From Tuctoria greenei (lineage: Eukaryota; Streptophyta; Magnoliopsida; Poales; Poaceae), in the NCBI GenBank assembly GCA_036927565.1, contig JAYESD010000003.1:38443325-38507324 (forward strand): a stretch of DNA of 64,000 nt, given 5' to 3'. The position numbers and the translations under genes are program-made. The notes beneath the pieces were generated by a model, which saw only the letters and a list, made by a program, of their open reading frames with translations, had not been told where the DNA came from and ran no database searches. Below are positions 11,921 through 21,990 of this stretch, one piece after another. The first letter of the stretch is position 1. Each line of letters starts with the position of its first letter.

Positions 11921-12043
11921 AATTCAGTCATTTTCTCGCTTGTGACACTCTTCTATGCAATATTGAGTCATTTTCCTGCTTTTGACACTCTTCTATGCAA
12001 TATTGAGTCATTTTCCTGTTTTTGACACTCTTCATGTTTTGCA
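11921..12043. repeat. 40-bp tandem repeat, three copies
   Basis: The unit containing GAGTCATTTTCCTGCTTTTG followed by ACACTCTTCTATGCAATATT repeats with a 40-base period after the last exon of the OE gene. The first and last copies have small changes. No coding role is evident. Confidence 0.8.
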
Positions 12044-12344
12044 GATCTTCATATTGGCTATTGGACAATCTCAGTTGTATTTTTCTTCTTTGTCTTTGTG
12101 GTTTGTGCTTCACGAACTTGCAAAGTGTGTAGTGGTGTGTGTATAGTGTTTTGAAATGCTTATATATATATGCTTGTGGTGTTTGTTCGTATGTCTGTTT
12201 GTATGTCTGTGTGATCTAGCCATCGAGCCAAGGCTGGCCTCGAAGCCAGAGCAACATTTTCTGTTTTTAAAAAAATGGAAACCTAATAGACGATGGTGTT
12301 TTCCAGATCTTCGTCTATAACACTACCACAATAAGCCTCATCAC

Positions 12345-12995
12345 AGGCGGCTCCAAACCTATTATCACATACGGCTTTTAAAACCGCCTGAAACGAAGAG
12401 TCTGTGATAATCCGCAATTTCACAGGCGGAGAAGTGAAACCGCCTGTGAAGACTAATTATCATAGGCGGTTCTTCACTAAGGATAGCCGCCTGTGAAGAC
12501 CGATTATCATAGGCGGTTCTTTACTTAGGCTAGCCGTCTGTGAAAATACTTTATCACAGACGGGTCATGCAGCATATATAACCGTCTATGATAAACGTCT
12601 TATCACAGACGGTTATTGAAGAATAACTAACCGTCTATGATAAGAAGTCTTCACAGACGGATATTGAAGCATTACTAACCGTCTATGATAATTTGTATTC
12701 ACAGGCGGATTTTGAAGCATAACTAACCGCCTATGATAATATGTCTTCACAGGCGGGTTTTGAAGCATAACTAACCGTCAATGATAATGTGTCTTTACAG
12801 ACGGTTATTGAAGCATAACTAACCCGTCTATGATAATGGTGTTATCACAGACGGAGTTTACCTATATCAGCCGTCTGTGAAGACCCTTTAACGCAGCCGG
12901 TTTCTACCATAACAGACACCGCCTGTGAAAATTAGGTTATCACAGATGTTTCTTTACTTGTATCTAGCCGCCTGTGATAATTGTTTTTCACAGTC
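12345..12995. repeat. Element 1 5' subterminal array
   Basis: About a dozen units with a period near 48 bases. Each unit pairs TCACAGACGG or TCACAGGCGG with an inverted AACCGTCTATGATAA or AACCGCCTGTGA. In En/Spm elements such repeats are the TnpA binding sites needed for transposition and for methylation control. Confidence 0.85.
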
Positions 12996-13179
12996 ATGCA
13001 ATACTACTGCCGTTATTTCTAATTTCCAGGTCAATTCAATATAATCACAGAACAAAAAACAACAATCATCACAGAACAAAAGACAACAATATTATCATCA
13101 CAGAAGTCAATTTCACTAAAACAATATACATACACACAAGTTACAGATACAATTTCATCTCAAAGTTTACAAGTTTTCA

Positions 13180-16100
13180 CTAAAAACTGTTTAGATTGGT
13201 ATAGTCGCAAAGTTCTGGCACATCAGCTGCTGAACCTCTCTTATCAAAGAACTTCCCCGTTTTGTGCAAAATTTCGCGACGAATGAACTGACAGAGTTCA
13301 GAAGCAATCCTGTCGGCTCCTCCATCAGGAATACTTCTACAAACCGGCCATTCTTCGTTCAGATTCTTCTTGTGCTGCAATATAACACATAACAAGGTTT
13401 AGAATGTGTTGGTTTGAACAATCTCAAAGTATAGATCAAAGTGAGAGTATACAAGAATTTAGTAGGTATTTTTGGAGCAGTTGTACTATGAGCAATTGAA
13501 TTTTGAAGTTGGAATCAAAATATGAAAATAATGTTTCTGGTAATATTGAACAGCAGAGAATATAAGCATTAAACTATGCTAGTTACAATGAAAATGAAAC
13601 ACAAAAGTAAGAAAATAAGGTATCGACATTAAGGATAACTTACATCCTCACGATTGACTCTATATACGGCGGCGGTCCGAAGATGCTCGCATACATAATA
13701 CCCGCATAAGACACTCCCAGCAGGCTGCTTCGGACAAGCATAATACGTTTTAATGTCCAATGCATTCGTATTAGGAGGTCTCTGACCGCCAAGCTATTCC
13801 GCGTAAAACCGCCAAGCGCTGTAATACAAGAAATGTCATATAAAACTTGTCAGCACATTCTAAATGTGCGTAAATTAAAATTATTGAATAAACGTACTTT
13901 TTCAAAATGGAAAGGAAATCTTTGTAACGATCTGGTGGGTAATCGGCCGAGTCCAAGACTGTTGCCATTCCCTGCGTTGGCTTGATGAAGATCATTATGT
14001 AGTGATTACTGCAAACATACAAACACACGTGTTAACAATTACCAATAATTGCTATTTCAATGCCATGTGTCGAACTTACTCGAAGTGGTACGGAGCCTTT
14101 ACGAGGTCCTGGCCGTCTCTGACAAAGTTAAACATCGCATGTCCTATGTAAGCTGCAACTTCTGCCTTTCTATCCTTCTTAAGTTTTGCAATTGCTCTTT
14201 CAAAATCTTTTTTTTTCATGTGTTTGTACTGGCTTGATTCTCGATTTGCCTAGACGTCGAATAGCGACTTTGCAATCCTAGTAGGGTCAAGGATACCTGT
14301 CTTGTGCGCCAACTTTTCATTATCCATGTATTGCATCCTATTGAAGAAGTCCAGAATTGTTATAATCTCATGAAATGTGTATGCGTGTAGTAAGAAAAGC
14401 AAATACAAAATATTAGAGCACTTACAAGCACCAGACGAGCAGCAGGTTGATTTCGAGCATGCCCCGATGGAAAAGGGAAAGCAGCTCTTCAAATAAAATG
14501 ACTCGTTTATCTACTCCAGTGCTCCAGAATGCTTCTTTTGGAATACGAAATGTGACGCACTGAAGACCATATTTTGTGCTGGCAGTGATGTACCACTCAT
14601 GCATTCTTCTGAGCGCGACGGGTTGTTTGCTAAGTTGTACGGATGTCATTAACGGCTTCCCATTCTCAAATTTAGGAGGAACATCCTCAAGCTTGTATAT
14701 TGGAACTCCTGGTTTAACTAAAGCCGTCCGCCGATTATACATGACACCGTCTTCTTCCCACTCCTCGATATCTTCTAATGCTGGCTCATGAGAAGAACGA
14801 GATGCACTCGATTTTCTAATATTTTCCTTCATAGCTTCCAAATACTTTGTCACTTCTGATGAAGGTTTCTTATTTTCGTATGAGCTAACTTTGACAGGCA
14901 CTGATGATCGAGGAGTAGTCGTCGGAAGTTGGACACTGGCTTGTTGTTGAACCTGTTGTTCAACTGATTGCTCTTTACTCCCAGCAGCTGGCTCTAGTAC
15001 TACTTCAAGCTGTTGCTCAACTAGTTGCTCTTTACTAGCAACAGCTTGCTCTGGTACTGCTTGAAGTTGTTGTCCAACTTGTTGCTCTTGGATATCATCA
15101 TCCTTGCTCAGACATAGGGGGAGTGGATCTTCCCGGACTGGGAGTGGATCTTCATGCACTTTCGCCTTAGAAGATGGGGTTGCAGTATTTGGAGATGCGA
15201 CAGGGCTAGAAATTGGCTCATCGTCCAAAACGATATCGCGTCGGTGCCAAAGGATTAATTGGTTGACAGCCTGCCCCAGAGTCGCGATCCCCTCAGGTGT
15301 GACGTGGTCTATTTCATAATCTTCATAATCATTATCAATGATCTGAAGAACTTGCACCACAGAATAATACAACGGAAGTGGACTCCCGTTAAAGTCACGA
15401 TCAGGCTTTGCCATAGCAGTGGCAACCTGTTTGGTTTTGTTCCCTGCTCTGCCTATCGGGACAAGAAGACGACAAGATTTGTCGTTAGCAATATCATCGA
15501 CAGGGAACTTATGGGCTGACCCTGAGCCTGGCACGGAACCAACGCTGCTAGGGTAGGCAGTTGGAGATACTAATTGCTCCTTTTGCACCGGAACCATCAC
15601 TGTACTCGGTGCCACTAATTGTCCTGATTGTCTAAGTTGTTCCATAATTTCTTGCATATTTTCTTTGACCTTTTGAGCAATTGTTTCATCAAGTGTTTTC
15701 TTAAACTTCTCACGTCTTCTATATGTGTCTTTATCTTTAGGGAAACCATCTAGCCAAGACATTTGAGAAGAGACCGCTCGAACCCGTCCGCTGTGTTCAG
15801 GGTTTCCCAAGATAGCGGTAAGTTGGTCATTCTCCCTCTTCGGCTTGAAGAGACCCTTCTGTTGCTTTTCAATTACTTCTTTCATTTTATCCTCTACTTC
15901 ATTCAGAGAGTCGGGCTTTTCAAGTTTGCCCTCGCTGGTCAAACCTGACCGAGCAAAGACCCAGCGTTGAGTTCGCTCATCGCACCCTTCTAATGGGTGA
16001 GGATTGCCCTTACTAAGAATGTCGTCTATTATCTTATTCCATTTCTGGACTTTGGGGCCATATCCGGCAGACCCCAAGCGATGATGGTATTTGTTCTTTT

Positions 16101-16894
16101 TTGCAAGCTCTGACCTAGTTGCACTTAGAGCTTTAGCATCAGGTGTGCTCTTTTGACGAACAAACTCTTGCCACTGAGCTTGTGTGATTTTTCCCATCTT
16201 CCTCGGGCTAGGGACCTTATTGGCCTTAACATAAGCATTCATTTCACTCTTCCAGCATCGAAACTTCTTGCCGCAAGAGACCAATGTTGCTTTCTTTACA
16301 GCTTCTTCTGTGCCTTTCGGGAACTTGAATTGTTTCTTTATCTTTTCCCACAACTCATTCTTGGTCTGCTCGGGTAATTTCCTCCAATTCTCGGTTGTGA
16401 TCGGCACAACCTCCCTAACAGGAAAACCGCATGCATTACGGTACTTGGTAACTGAATCCAGTGGTTCTTGGGGAAGCCCACTTGGACCGACCCTTGTTAT
16501 GTACATGATGCGGTCCAATAGACCCTTATTGGGACCTCGTTGCCCTCGTTTCCGCTTGAGTGAAGCTGAGGATTCATCCATTGGTGAACCTTCTGCGGTT
16601 TTAGGAGCCGATGTCACCTCATTGTCTTCGAGATTAATCTAGGTAGAAAAAAATTATAAGACTTCGTATACTTGACAACCAACATTAACTTGAACTGCTG
16701 AAGTTAAGATTCGTGATCCATACCTCGTCGGCAGGATCATATTCCGGGTCTAGATCCACTGAAGTCTTTTTAATTTTTATATTCGGAAAAGGATCCGAAG
16801 GACTGTGATAGGAGCCTAAACTGCTGGAGTCAGTAAACTCCATATTGTCTTTTTTGTTGTTACAATCAGGACCAGTCTTCTTAGGGCTTTCCAT
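13180..16894 (-). CDS. TnpA-like protein fused to ULP1-type SUMO protease (stop-truncated copy)
   Basis: Six exons on the minus strand are 16724-16894, 14426-16638, 14080-14337, 13898-14008, 13644-13818 and 13180-13374. All have GT-AG borders and sum to exactly 1041 codons. Residues about 60-310 resemble Transposase_24/TnpA (WRKLPEQTKNELW, CGKKFRCWKSEMNAYV, LGSAGYGPKVQKWN). A Gln-rich EQQ repeat region follows. Residues about 795-1040 form a C48 ULP1 domain with His883 (NHYIMIF), Asp900 (VLDSADY), Gln949 and Cys956 (KQPAGSVLCGYYVC), the SUMO-protease triad and oxyanion Gln. In this copy codons 824 (14250-14252) and 926 are TAG where Element 2 has CAG, so the product would end after the TnpA part, losing the protease. 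The TnpA half is open. The longest open frame begins at a GTG inside exon 2, but exon 1 supplies the ATG. Confidence 0.85.
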
Positions 16895-16919
16895 GCTAGA
16901 TCTAATAAGACAAAAAATC

Positions 16920-17480
16920 TAATAAATGGCATAACTAAATTTGGTCATATTTAAAACAAATTTTCTCAATTTTGGCTCAATTAAGTAAATTTAGCCAAAA
17001 CACATTTTTGAAGTTATATAGGTCTAACTAAATTCTTGTATCATAGAGATCGGCATCATATGCTCAGACTCCATCGCCACACCTAGTGTTACCTAGATAT
17101 GGGCGTGAGGATGCTCCTGGCATCACAAATGAGTTGGCCAGCAACTTTTGTTTGGCTTCAGAGCTAAATATAGCATAACTTTGGTAGCTCAGATTAGGTA
17201 CAATTGCTCAAATGAAGCTGATGGAGCCACAAGTGCAGACATCTTTGGTAGCACAGATTAGCTACAATTGCTCAAATGAAACTTAGAGAAATAAAAGCAA
17301 ACTTAGCCAAACTTAGTCTATCATAGCTAACTCTAAGAAAAAGTAGCCAAATATAGCTAAATATAGCATAACTTAGTCAAAATTAGTCAAGTATAACTAT
17401 ATCTAATGTAACTTAGCCAAACATAGCCAAATTTGGTCAACTTAACCAAATATAGCTAAATCTTGCCCCTAATAGAGAAT
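16920..17480. repeat. AT-rich TAGCCAAA-type repeats in the TnpA-ULP1 leader
   Basis: Many loosely repeated words such as TTAGCCAAA, TATAGCTAAA and TTAGTCAAA lie upstream of exon 1. It is probably a leader intron of the minus-strand gene. No reading frame is present. Confidence 0.5.
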
Positions 17481-18035
17481 TATGTGGCATATGCAAGGCC
17501 GATGACAGAAATAGGGAATATACTGCTGTTACTAGAGTCTAGAATCATGTTTACCACTAATGTGTCGGAACAGTTTCAGACACACAGAACCAACTACCAA
17601 TTTATCGTGATATAACCATCCACCTAAATCTTGCCCCACCGAACCCTAACCAAAGATGCCACCGAACTTGACAGTTTTTCGAATTCCACCGAACCCTAAC
17701 CAAGGATGCCTACCATTATCTAATTCCCGAACCCTAACCAAGGATATGCAAGGCGGCAGCGAGGGCGGGGAGGGAGGCGGCACGGCGAAGGAGGATGGAA
17801 GGTCGAAGGGTTTAGGGTTTACCTTGAAGCTCGGCGGCGACGGAAATGGCTTCGCTCGGCGTACCTGGAAGTGAGGAGGGCGAAGCTCGGCGGCGACGGC
17901 GAAGCTCGGCGACGACGGCGAAGCTCGGCGGCGAACCTGGAAGTGACGAGGGGGAACACTTGGCGGCAAACGAAATTTTGGCAGCCTAACGGCGTCTAAG
18001 TGTTTCGCCCGGGTTAGGTTTTTCCAATGCTGCCG
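17481..18035 (-). other. Leader of TnpA-ULP1 with telo-box motifs and a GC-rich minisatellite
   Basis: CGAACCCTAACCAA occurs three times (17640, 17692 and 17729 regions) and TTTAGGGTTT once (17811). These resemble the AAACCCTAA telo-box of plant promoters and 5' leaders. At 17865-17940 a GAAGCTCGGCGGCGACGGC unit of about 18 bases repeats four or more times. Copy number differs from Element 2 (34690-34775). Pro/Arg-rich open frames here are by-products of the repeat. Confidence 0.45.
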
Positions 18036-18040
18036 AGGGG

Positions 18041-18049
18041 TATATATAG
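18041..18049 (-). promoter_or_regulatory. TATA box for TnpA-ULP1 (minus strand)
   Basis: On the minus strand, GTCTATATATACCCCTC sits just after a CAGGCGG cluster and about 1.1 kb upstream of the first coding exon. Its wording matches the other promoters of the element (TATA followed by ACCCCTC). Confidence 0.6.
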
Positions 18050-18053
18050 ACTC

Positions 18054-18290
18054 ACATTTTCTCAGGCGGATTTTAAGTACCGACCGTCAGGGAAGACTGT
18101 TATCTCAGTCGGATTTTACTTACCAACCGCCTGAGAAGATACAATTATCTCAGGCGGTTGGTTAGTAACACCCGTCTGAGAAGATACAATTATCTCAGGC
18201 GGTTGGTTAGTAACACCCGTCTGAGAAGATACAATTATCTCAGGCGGTTGGTTAGTAACACCCGCCTGAGTTAAACATGAAGATATTTAC
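18054..18290. repeat. Internal CTCAGGCGG array between divergent promoters
   Basis: A 44-base unit, ATCTCAGGCGGTTGGTTAGT plus ACACCCGTCTGAGAAGATACA, is repeated three times, after two diverged inverted pairs. Element 2 has one unit fewer. The array lies between the TnpA-ULP1 promoter and the small-ORF promoter. It could let TnpA bind and regulate both. Confidence 0.75.
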
Positions 18291-18312
18291 TTCTTCTTAA
18301 TTTGATGAACGC

Positions 18313-18332
18313 CTACATAAAGACCCCTCACC
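18313..18332 (+). promoter_or_regulatory. TATA-type promoter for the small accessory ORF
   Basis: CTACATAAAGACCCCTCACC closely matches the TNPD promoter (CTATATAAGGACCCCTCACC at 21342). It lies about 240 bases upstream of the ATG at 18567. Confidence 0.6.
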
Positions 18333-18566
18333 AACCGGGATGAGGATCCCCTGACTTAATCAGCGGTCACTGACATGTGGACCCGGTCCCACACGTCAGT
18401 GACCATGTCACGCGTGCGCGACCTTTCTTTTCCCCGAGGTGCGACCTTTCTTTTCCACTCCGCGCGGCCTTAAAGACCCAACACCACTATGGCTCACAAG
18501 CGCATCGCTCACTTTGAATCCTCTTGTTTTCTTCGTCTTCCTCCGCTCCGACGACCCAACACCACT

Positions 18567-18971
18567 ATGGCCGACCTTCCGCCGCCAAGCCCTCCGAGGG
18601 AGCCACCTTGCAAGAAACAATGTTGCAGCTCCCCCGAGAAGATCAACGCCGAGCAGCGCCTCCTCATGGCGCGAGAGGCGTACAACAATACGTCTCGCGC
18701 CATGAGTGCCTTGGGGCTGGGTACCCTTTCAGAGTATACTGGAATGGGTACCTTGGGCCACTACCTCTACGCCCTCGTGGGGGTGGCTGATCGTCTCGAC
18801 ATTCTGTTCGCGACGATGGCCTAGGTTCTTGGCCCCGAGGGCCGTAGAACGCTGGTGGAGGCGACGGCTAGCAACCTCGGGGTTGCACCGCCGGTGCAGC
18901 CGGTGCAGCCGGTGCAGCCGGTGCCGGAGTCGCCGCCGGAGGACGAGGAGGAGGAGATGGAAGAGGAGTAG
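18567..18971 (+). pseudogene. Small PPPSPP accessory ORF with a premature stop
   Basis: The frame begins MADLPPPSPPREPPCKKQCC and runs through SALGLGTL, GHYLYALVGVADRLDILF and an acidic EEEEMEEE tail. Codon 86 is TAG (18822-18824) where Element 2 has CAG, so only the first 85 residues would be made. The in-frame region upstream from 18489 gives a possible longer start, but the ATG at 18567 is the one shared with Elements 2 and E0. I do not recognise the family. The layout is a Pro/Lys/Cys-rich N-terminus, a predicted helical core of about 60 residues, a VQP repeat and an acidic end. Confidence 0.6.
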
Positions 18972-18989
18972 GAGTAGGATTTAATTAGT

Positions 18990-19263
18990 TTTTCTTTTTG
19001 TTGTTTTTAGTTGCTTCTGTTTTGTAAATATTGTTAATGAATGAAATCTATCTTTTTTCATCTATGTGATTGAATATTACTTGTGTATCTTTTGTGTTCT
19101 TGTGTGTTCTTGTGTAAATATTGTGCATCTTGTGTGTTCTTTTGTGAGATGTGCATATTGTTAATGAATGAGTATCTTGTGTGTTCTTCAACTGTGTGAA
19201 TGATTGAATATTGTTAATGGATGTAGTGTGTTCATCGTTAATTAAAATTTCACGTCTGAGAAG
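18990..19263. other. AT-rich 3' spacer after the small ORF
   Basis: Repeated TGTGTGTTCTTGTG and TTAATGAATGA words are present and no gene is seen. A similar stretch follows the small ORFs at 898 and 35794, so it is probably their 3' untranslated region. Confidence 0.45.
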
Positions 19264-21271
19264 AAATTAATTTGATATTTACCAAAACATTACAATGTCA
19301 GCTATACAAGTTTTAAAAATATTTTGTTCAGGTGGTAGATGTTAATTTTATACAAATGTAGAAGAAAGAATCATCGAATTTGGACACAATTTGCAGAATC
19401 TAAACATGTTTGAGTATTTATATTGGAATCTAAATAAAAAAGAAGCAAGGGATAAGGAAACTGAAGAACAGTATCGGGCATTATCTCAGACGGTTGTTAA
19501 GCAATGACCGCCTGTGAAGATATTTACTTCTTCTTATTTAATATTCTTGATTAAATGTGGTCCTTTAAAAAGGCAAAAATCCACTTTCTTGTAATATTAT
19601 TGATAAGTAAAGGTTACCATTAAATTTCACTTCATAAATCCTTTTAAATTTGTCAGAACATAAAAAACATACAACAAATGCTATTTTTCATTTTTCTATC
19701 TTGATGAATATAATGCTTTTTTCATTTATTTTTTCAGTGGACATTTTTAATCATCATACCAACATCTAAGAATTTTTTCATATTTTTTTAAATTTTTTGG
19801 AATCAATGTGTGTTCATAATTTGATGAATGCCTCATATGAATATGAGCATTTAGTTAGAATGGTGGATAATTTGAAGTTTGACATGTTGGAATGCTTTTA
19901 AAAAAATTAAAAAAATTCATACATGTATAAATTATACAAATATGTTCATACCAACAATTTTGAGTGAAGGAACCTTTTTTTTTATGAGATACACAAATGT
20001 GAATAATATGTGAGTAGAAATTAATTTGATATTTACCAAAACATTACAATGTCAGCTATACAAGTTTTAAAAATATTTTGTTCAGGTGGTAGATGTTAAT
20101 TTTATACAAATGTAGAAGAAAGAATCATCGAATTTGGACACAATTTGCAGAACCTAAACATGTTTGAGTATTTATATTGGAATCTAAATAAAAAAGAAGC
20201 AAGGGATAAGGAAACTGAAGAACAGTATCGGGCATTATCTCAGGCGGTTGTTAAGCAATAACCGCCTGTGAAGATATTTACTTCTTCTTATTTAATATTC
20301 TTGATTAAATGTGGTCCTTTAAAAAGGCAAAAATCCACTTTCTTGTAATATTATTGATAAGTAAAGGTTACCATTAAATTTCACTTCATAAATCCTTTGA
20401 AATTGGTCAGAACATAAAAAACATACAACAAATGCTATTTTTCATTTTTCTATCTTGATGAATATAATGCTTTTTTCATTTATTTTTTCAGTGGACATTT
20501 TTAATCATCATACCAACATCTACGAATTTTTTCATATTTTTTTAAATTTTTTGGAATCAATGTGTGTTCATAATTTGATGAATGCCTCATATGAATATGA
20601 GCATTTAGTTAGAATGGTGGATAATTTGAAGTTTGACATGTTGGAATGCTTTTAAAAAAATTAAAAAAATTCATACATGTATAAATTATACAAATATGTT
20701 CATACCAACAATTTTGAGTGAAGGAACCTTTTTTTTATGAGATACACAAATGTGAATAATATGTGAGTAGAAATTAATTTGATATTTACCAAAACATTAC
20801 AATGTCAGCTATACAAGTTTTAAAAATATTTTGTTCAGGTGGTAGATGTTAATTTTATAAAAATGTAGAAGAAAGAATCATCGAATTTGGACACAATTTG
20901 CAGAATCTAAACATGTTTGAGTATTTATATTGGAATCTAAATAAAAAAGAAGCAAGGGATAAGGAAACTGAAGAACAGTATCGGGCATTATCTCAGGCGG
21001 TTGTTAAGCAATAACCGCCTGTGAAGATATTTACTTCTTCTTATTTAATATTCTTGATTAAATGTGGTCCTTTAAAAAGGCAAAAATCCACTTTCTTGTA
21101 ATATTATTGATAAGTAAAGGTTACCATTAAATTTCACTTCATAAATCCTTTGAAATTGGTCAGAACATAAAAAACATACAACAAATGCTATTTTTCATTT
21201 TTCTATCTTGATGAATATAATGCTTTTTTCATTTATTTTTTCAGTGGACATTTTTAATCATCATACCAACA
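19264..21271. repeat. 754-bp tandem repeat, about 2.7 copies
   Basis: Units begin at 19264, 20018 and 20771 with AAATTAATTTGATATTTACC. The third unit stops at 21271. The copies differ at only a few positions. Each unit contains one inverted pair ATCTCAGGCGGTTGTTAAGC ... ACCGCCTGTGAAGAT, so the array multiplies likely TnpA sites upstream of TNPD. Short AT-rich frames inside are not convincing genes. Element 2 keeps only pieces of the unit. Elements 3A and 3B carry two older, diverged copies. Confidence 0.9.
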
Positions 21272-21340
21272 TCATCTCAGGCGGTTGGTAAGTAAAACCC
21301 GCCTGCGATAAAGTTAAAAACCGCCTGTGAAAAACCTACG

Positions 21341-21360
21341 TCTATATAAGGACCCCTCAC
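21341..21360 (+). promoter_or_regulatory. TNPD promoter
   Basis: TCTATATAAGGACCCCTCAC comes directly after a CTCAGGCGG/CCGCCTGTGA inverted pair (21274-21330). It starts a GC-rich leader exon (about 21370-21529). A leader intron follows with donor GTAAAT at 21530 and acceptor TAACAG near 21734. Confidence 0.65.
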
Positions 21361-21990
21361 CGCAGTCAAAACGCAACCCTGGAGAATTTATATCGACGCC
21401 GCCAGGCTGTTGAAATTTCCCCTGCGCCGCGCCGCTGCTCCGCCGCCCAGCCCATACTGCCGCGCCGCCGCTCAACCCCGCACCGCCACTTCTCCACCCA
21501 GCCGGCCCACCGTGCTGACGCCTCTGCAAGGTAAATGTAGTTTCCTTACTTTTTCTTTGTATATTTTCATTAGCTGATAAGCTGTTAGTTTTGTGTGTTC
21601 TGGTATATGGATTCTGTCCTTTTGCATGTGTAAGGACTGTATGGATTGTGTTCTGGTATATTGATGTATGGACTATATGGATTGTTTCCTTTTTGTACCT
21701 ATTATGTGACATGAATATGATGTTTAATTAACAGATGCTATTGTAATATATATAAGATGCATCTGGGCCTTGTTTCCCGATATAACGGACTGGATCCCAC
21801 CCAGACCTAGCCCATGCTGCTGGGTCTGTTTCCCCCTTTGACTCCGTCCGCCTCAAGACGTCGCCCGTCTCCTACATTAGTCGCCCTAATCATACTTGTT
21901 ATGTCTCTGTAAATTCATTTGATAGAAGACCTTTAGAGAATATTTGTGGCCAAATTTTGTAAATCTGACAAAAAATTCTATTATTGAAGC

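Noticed and set aside
12345..12995. Regular array of ~48-base repeats resembling a CRISPR array
   Set aside because: The repeats are inverted pairs without unique spacers, in a eukaryotic transposon end, and match the subterminal array at the other copy. They are CACTA subterminal repeats.
17640..17740. Possible interstitial telomere sequence (AACCCTAACC)
   Set aside because: The words are isolated, not tandem, and recur at the same place in Element 2. Promoter/leader motifs explain them better.
20455..20655. 66-aa frame in the 754-bp unit
   Set aside because: It is AT-rich with no start context, is broken by small changes in the neighbouring copies of the same unit, and is absent from 3A/3B.
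18054..21330. Internal CAGGCGG blocks as ends of a separate nested CACTA element
   Set aside because: No CACTA terminus or 3-bp duplication borders them, and the same blocks lie next to each promoter in Element 2, 3A and 3B, so they belong to the element.
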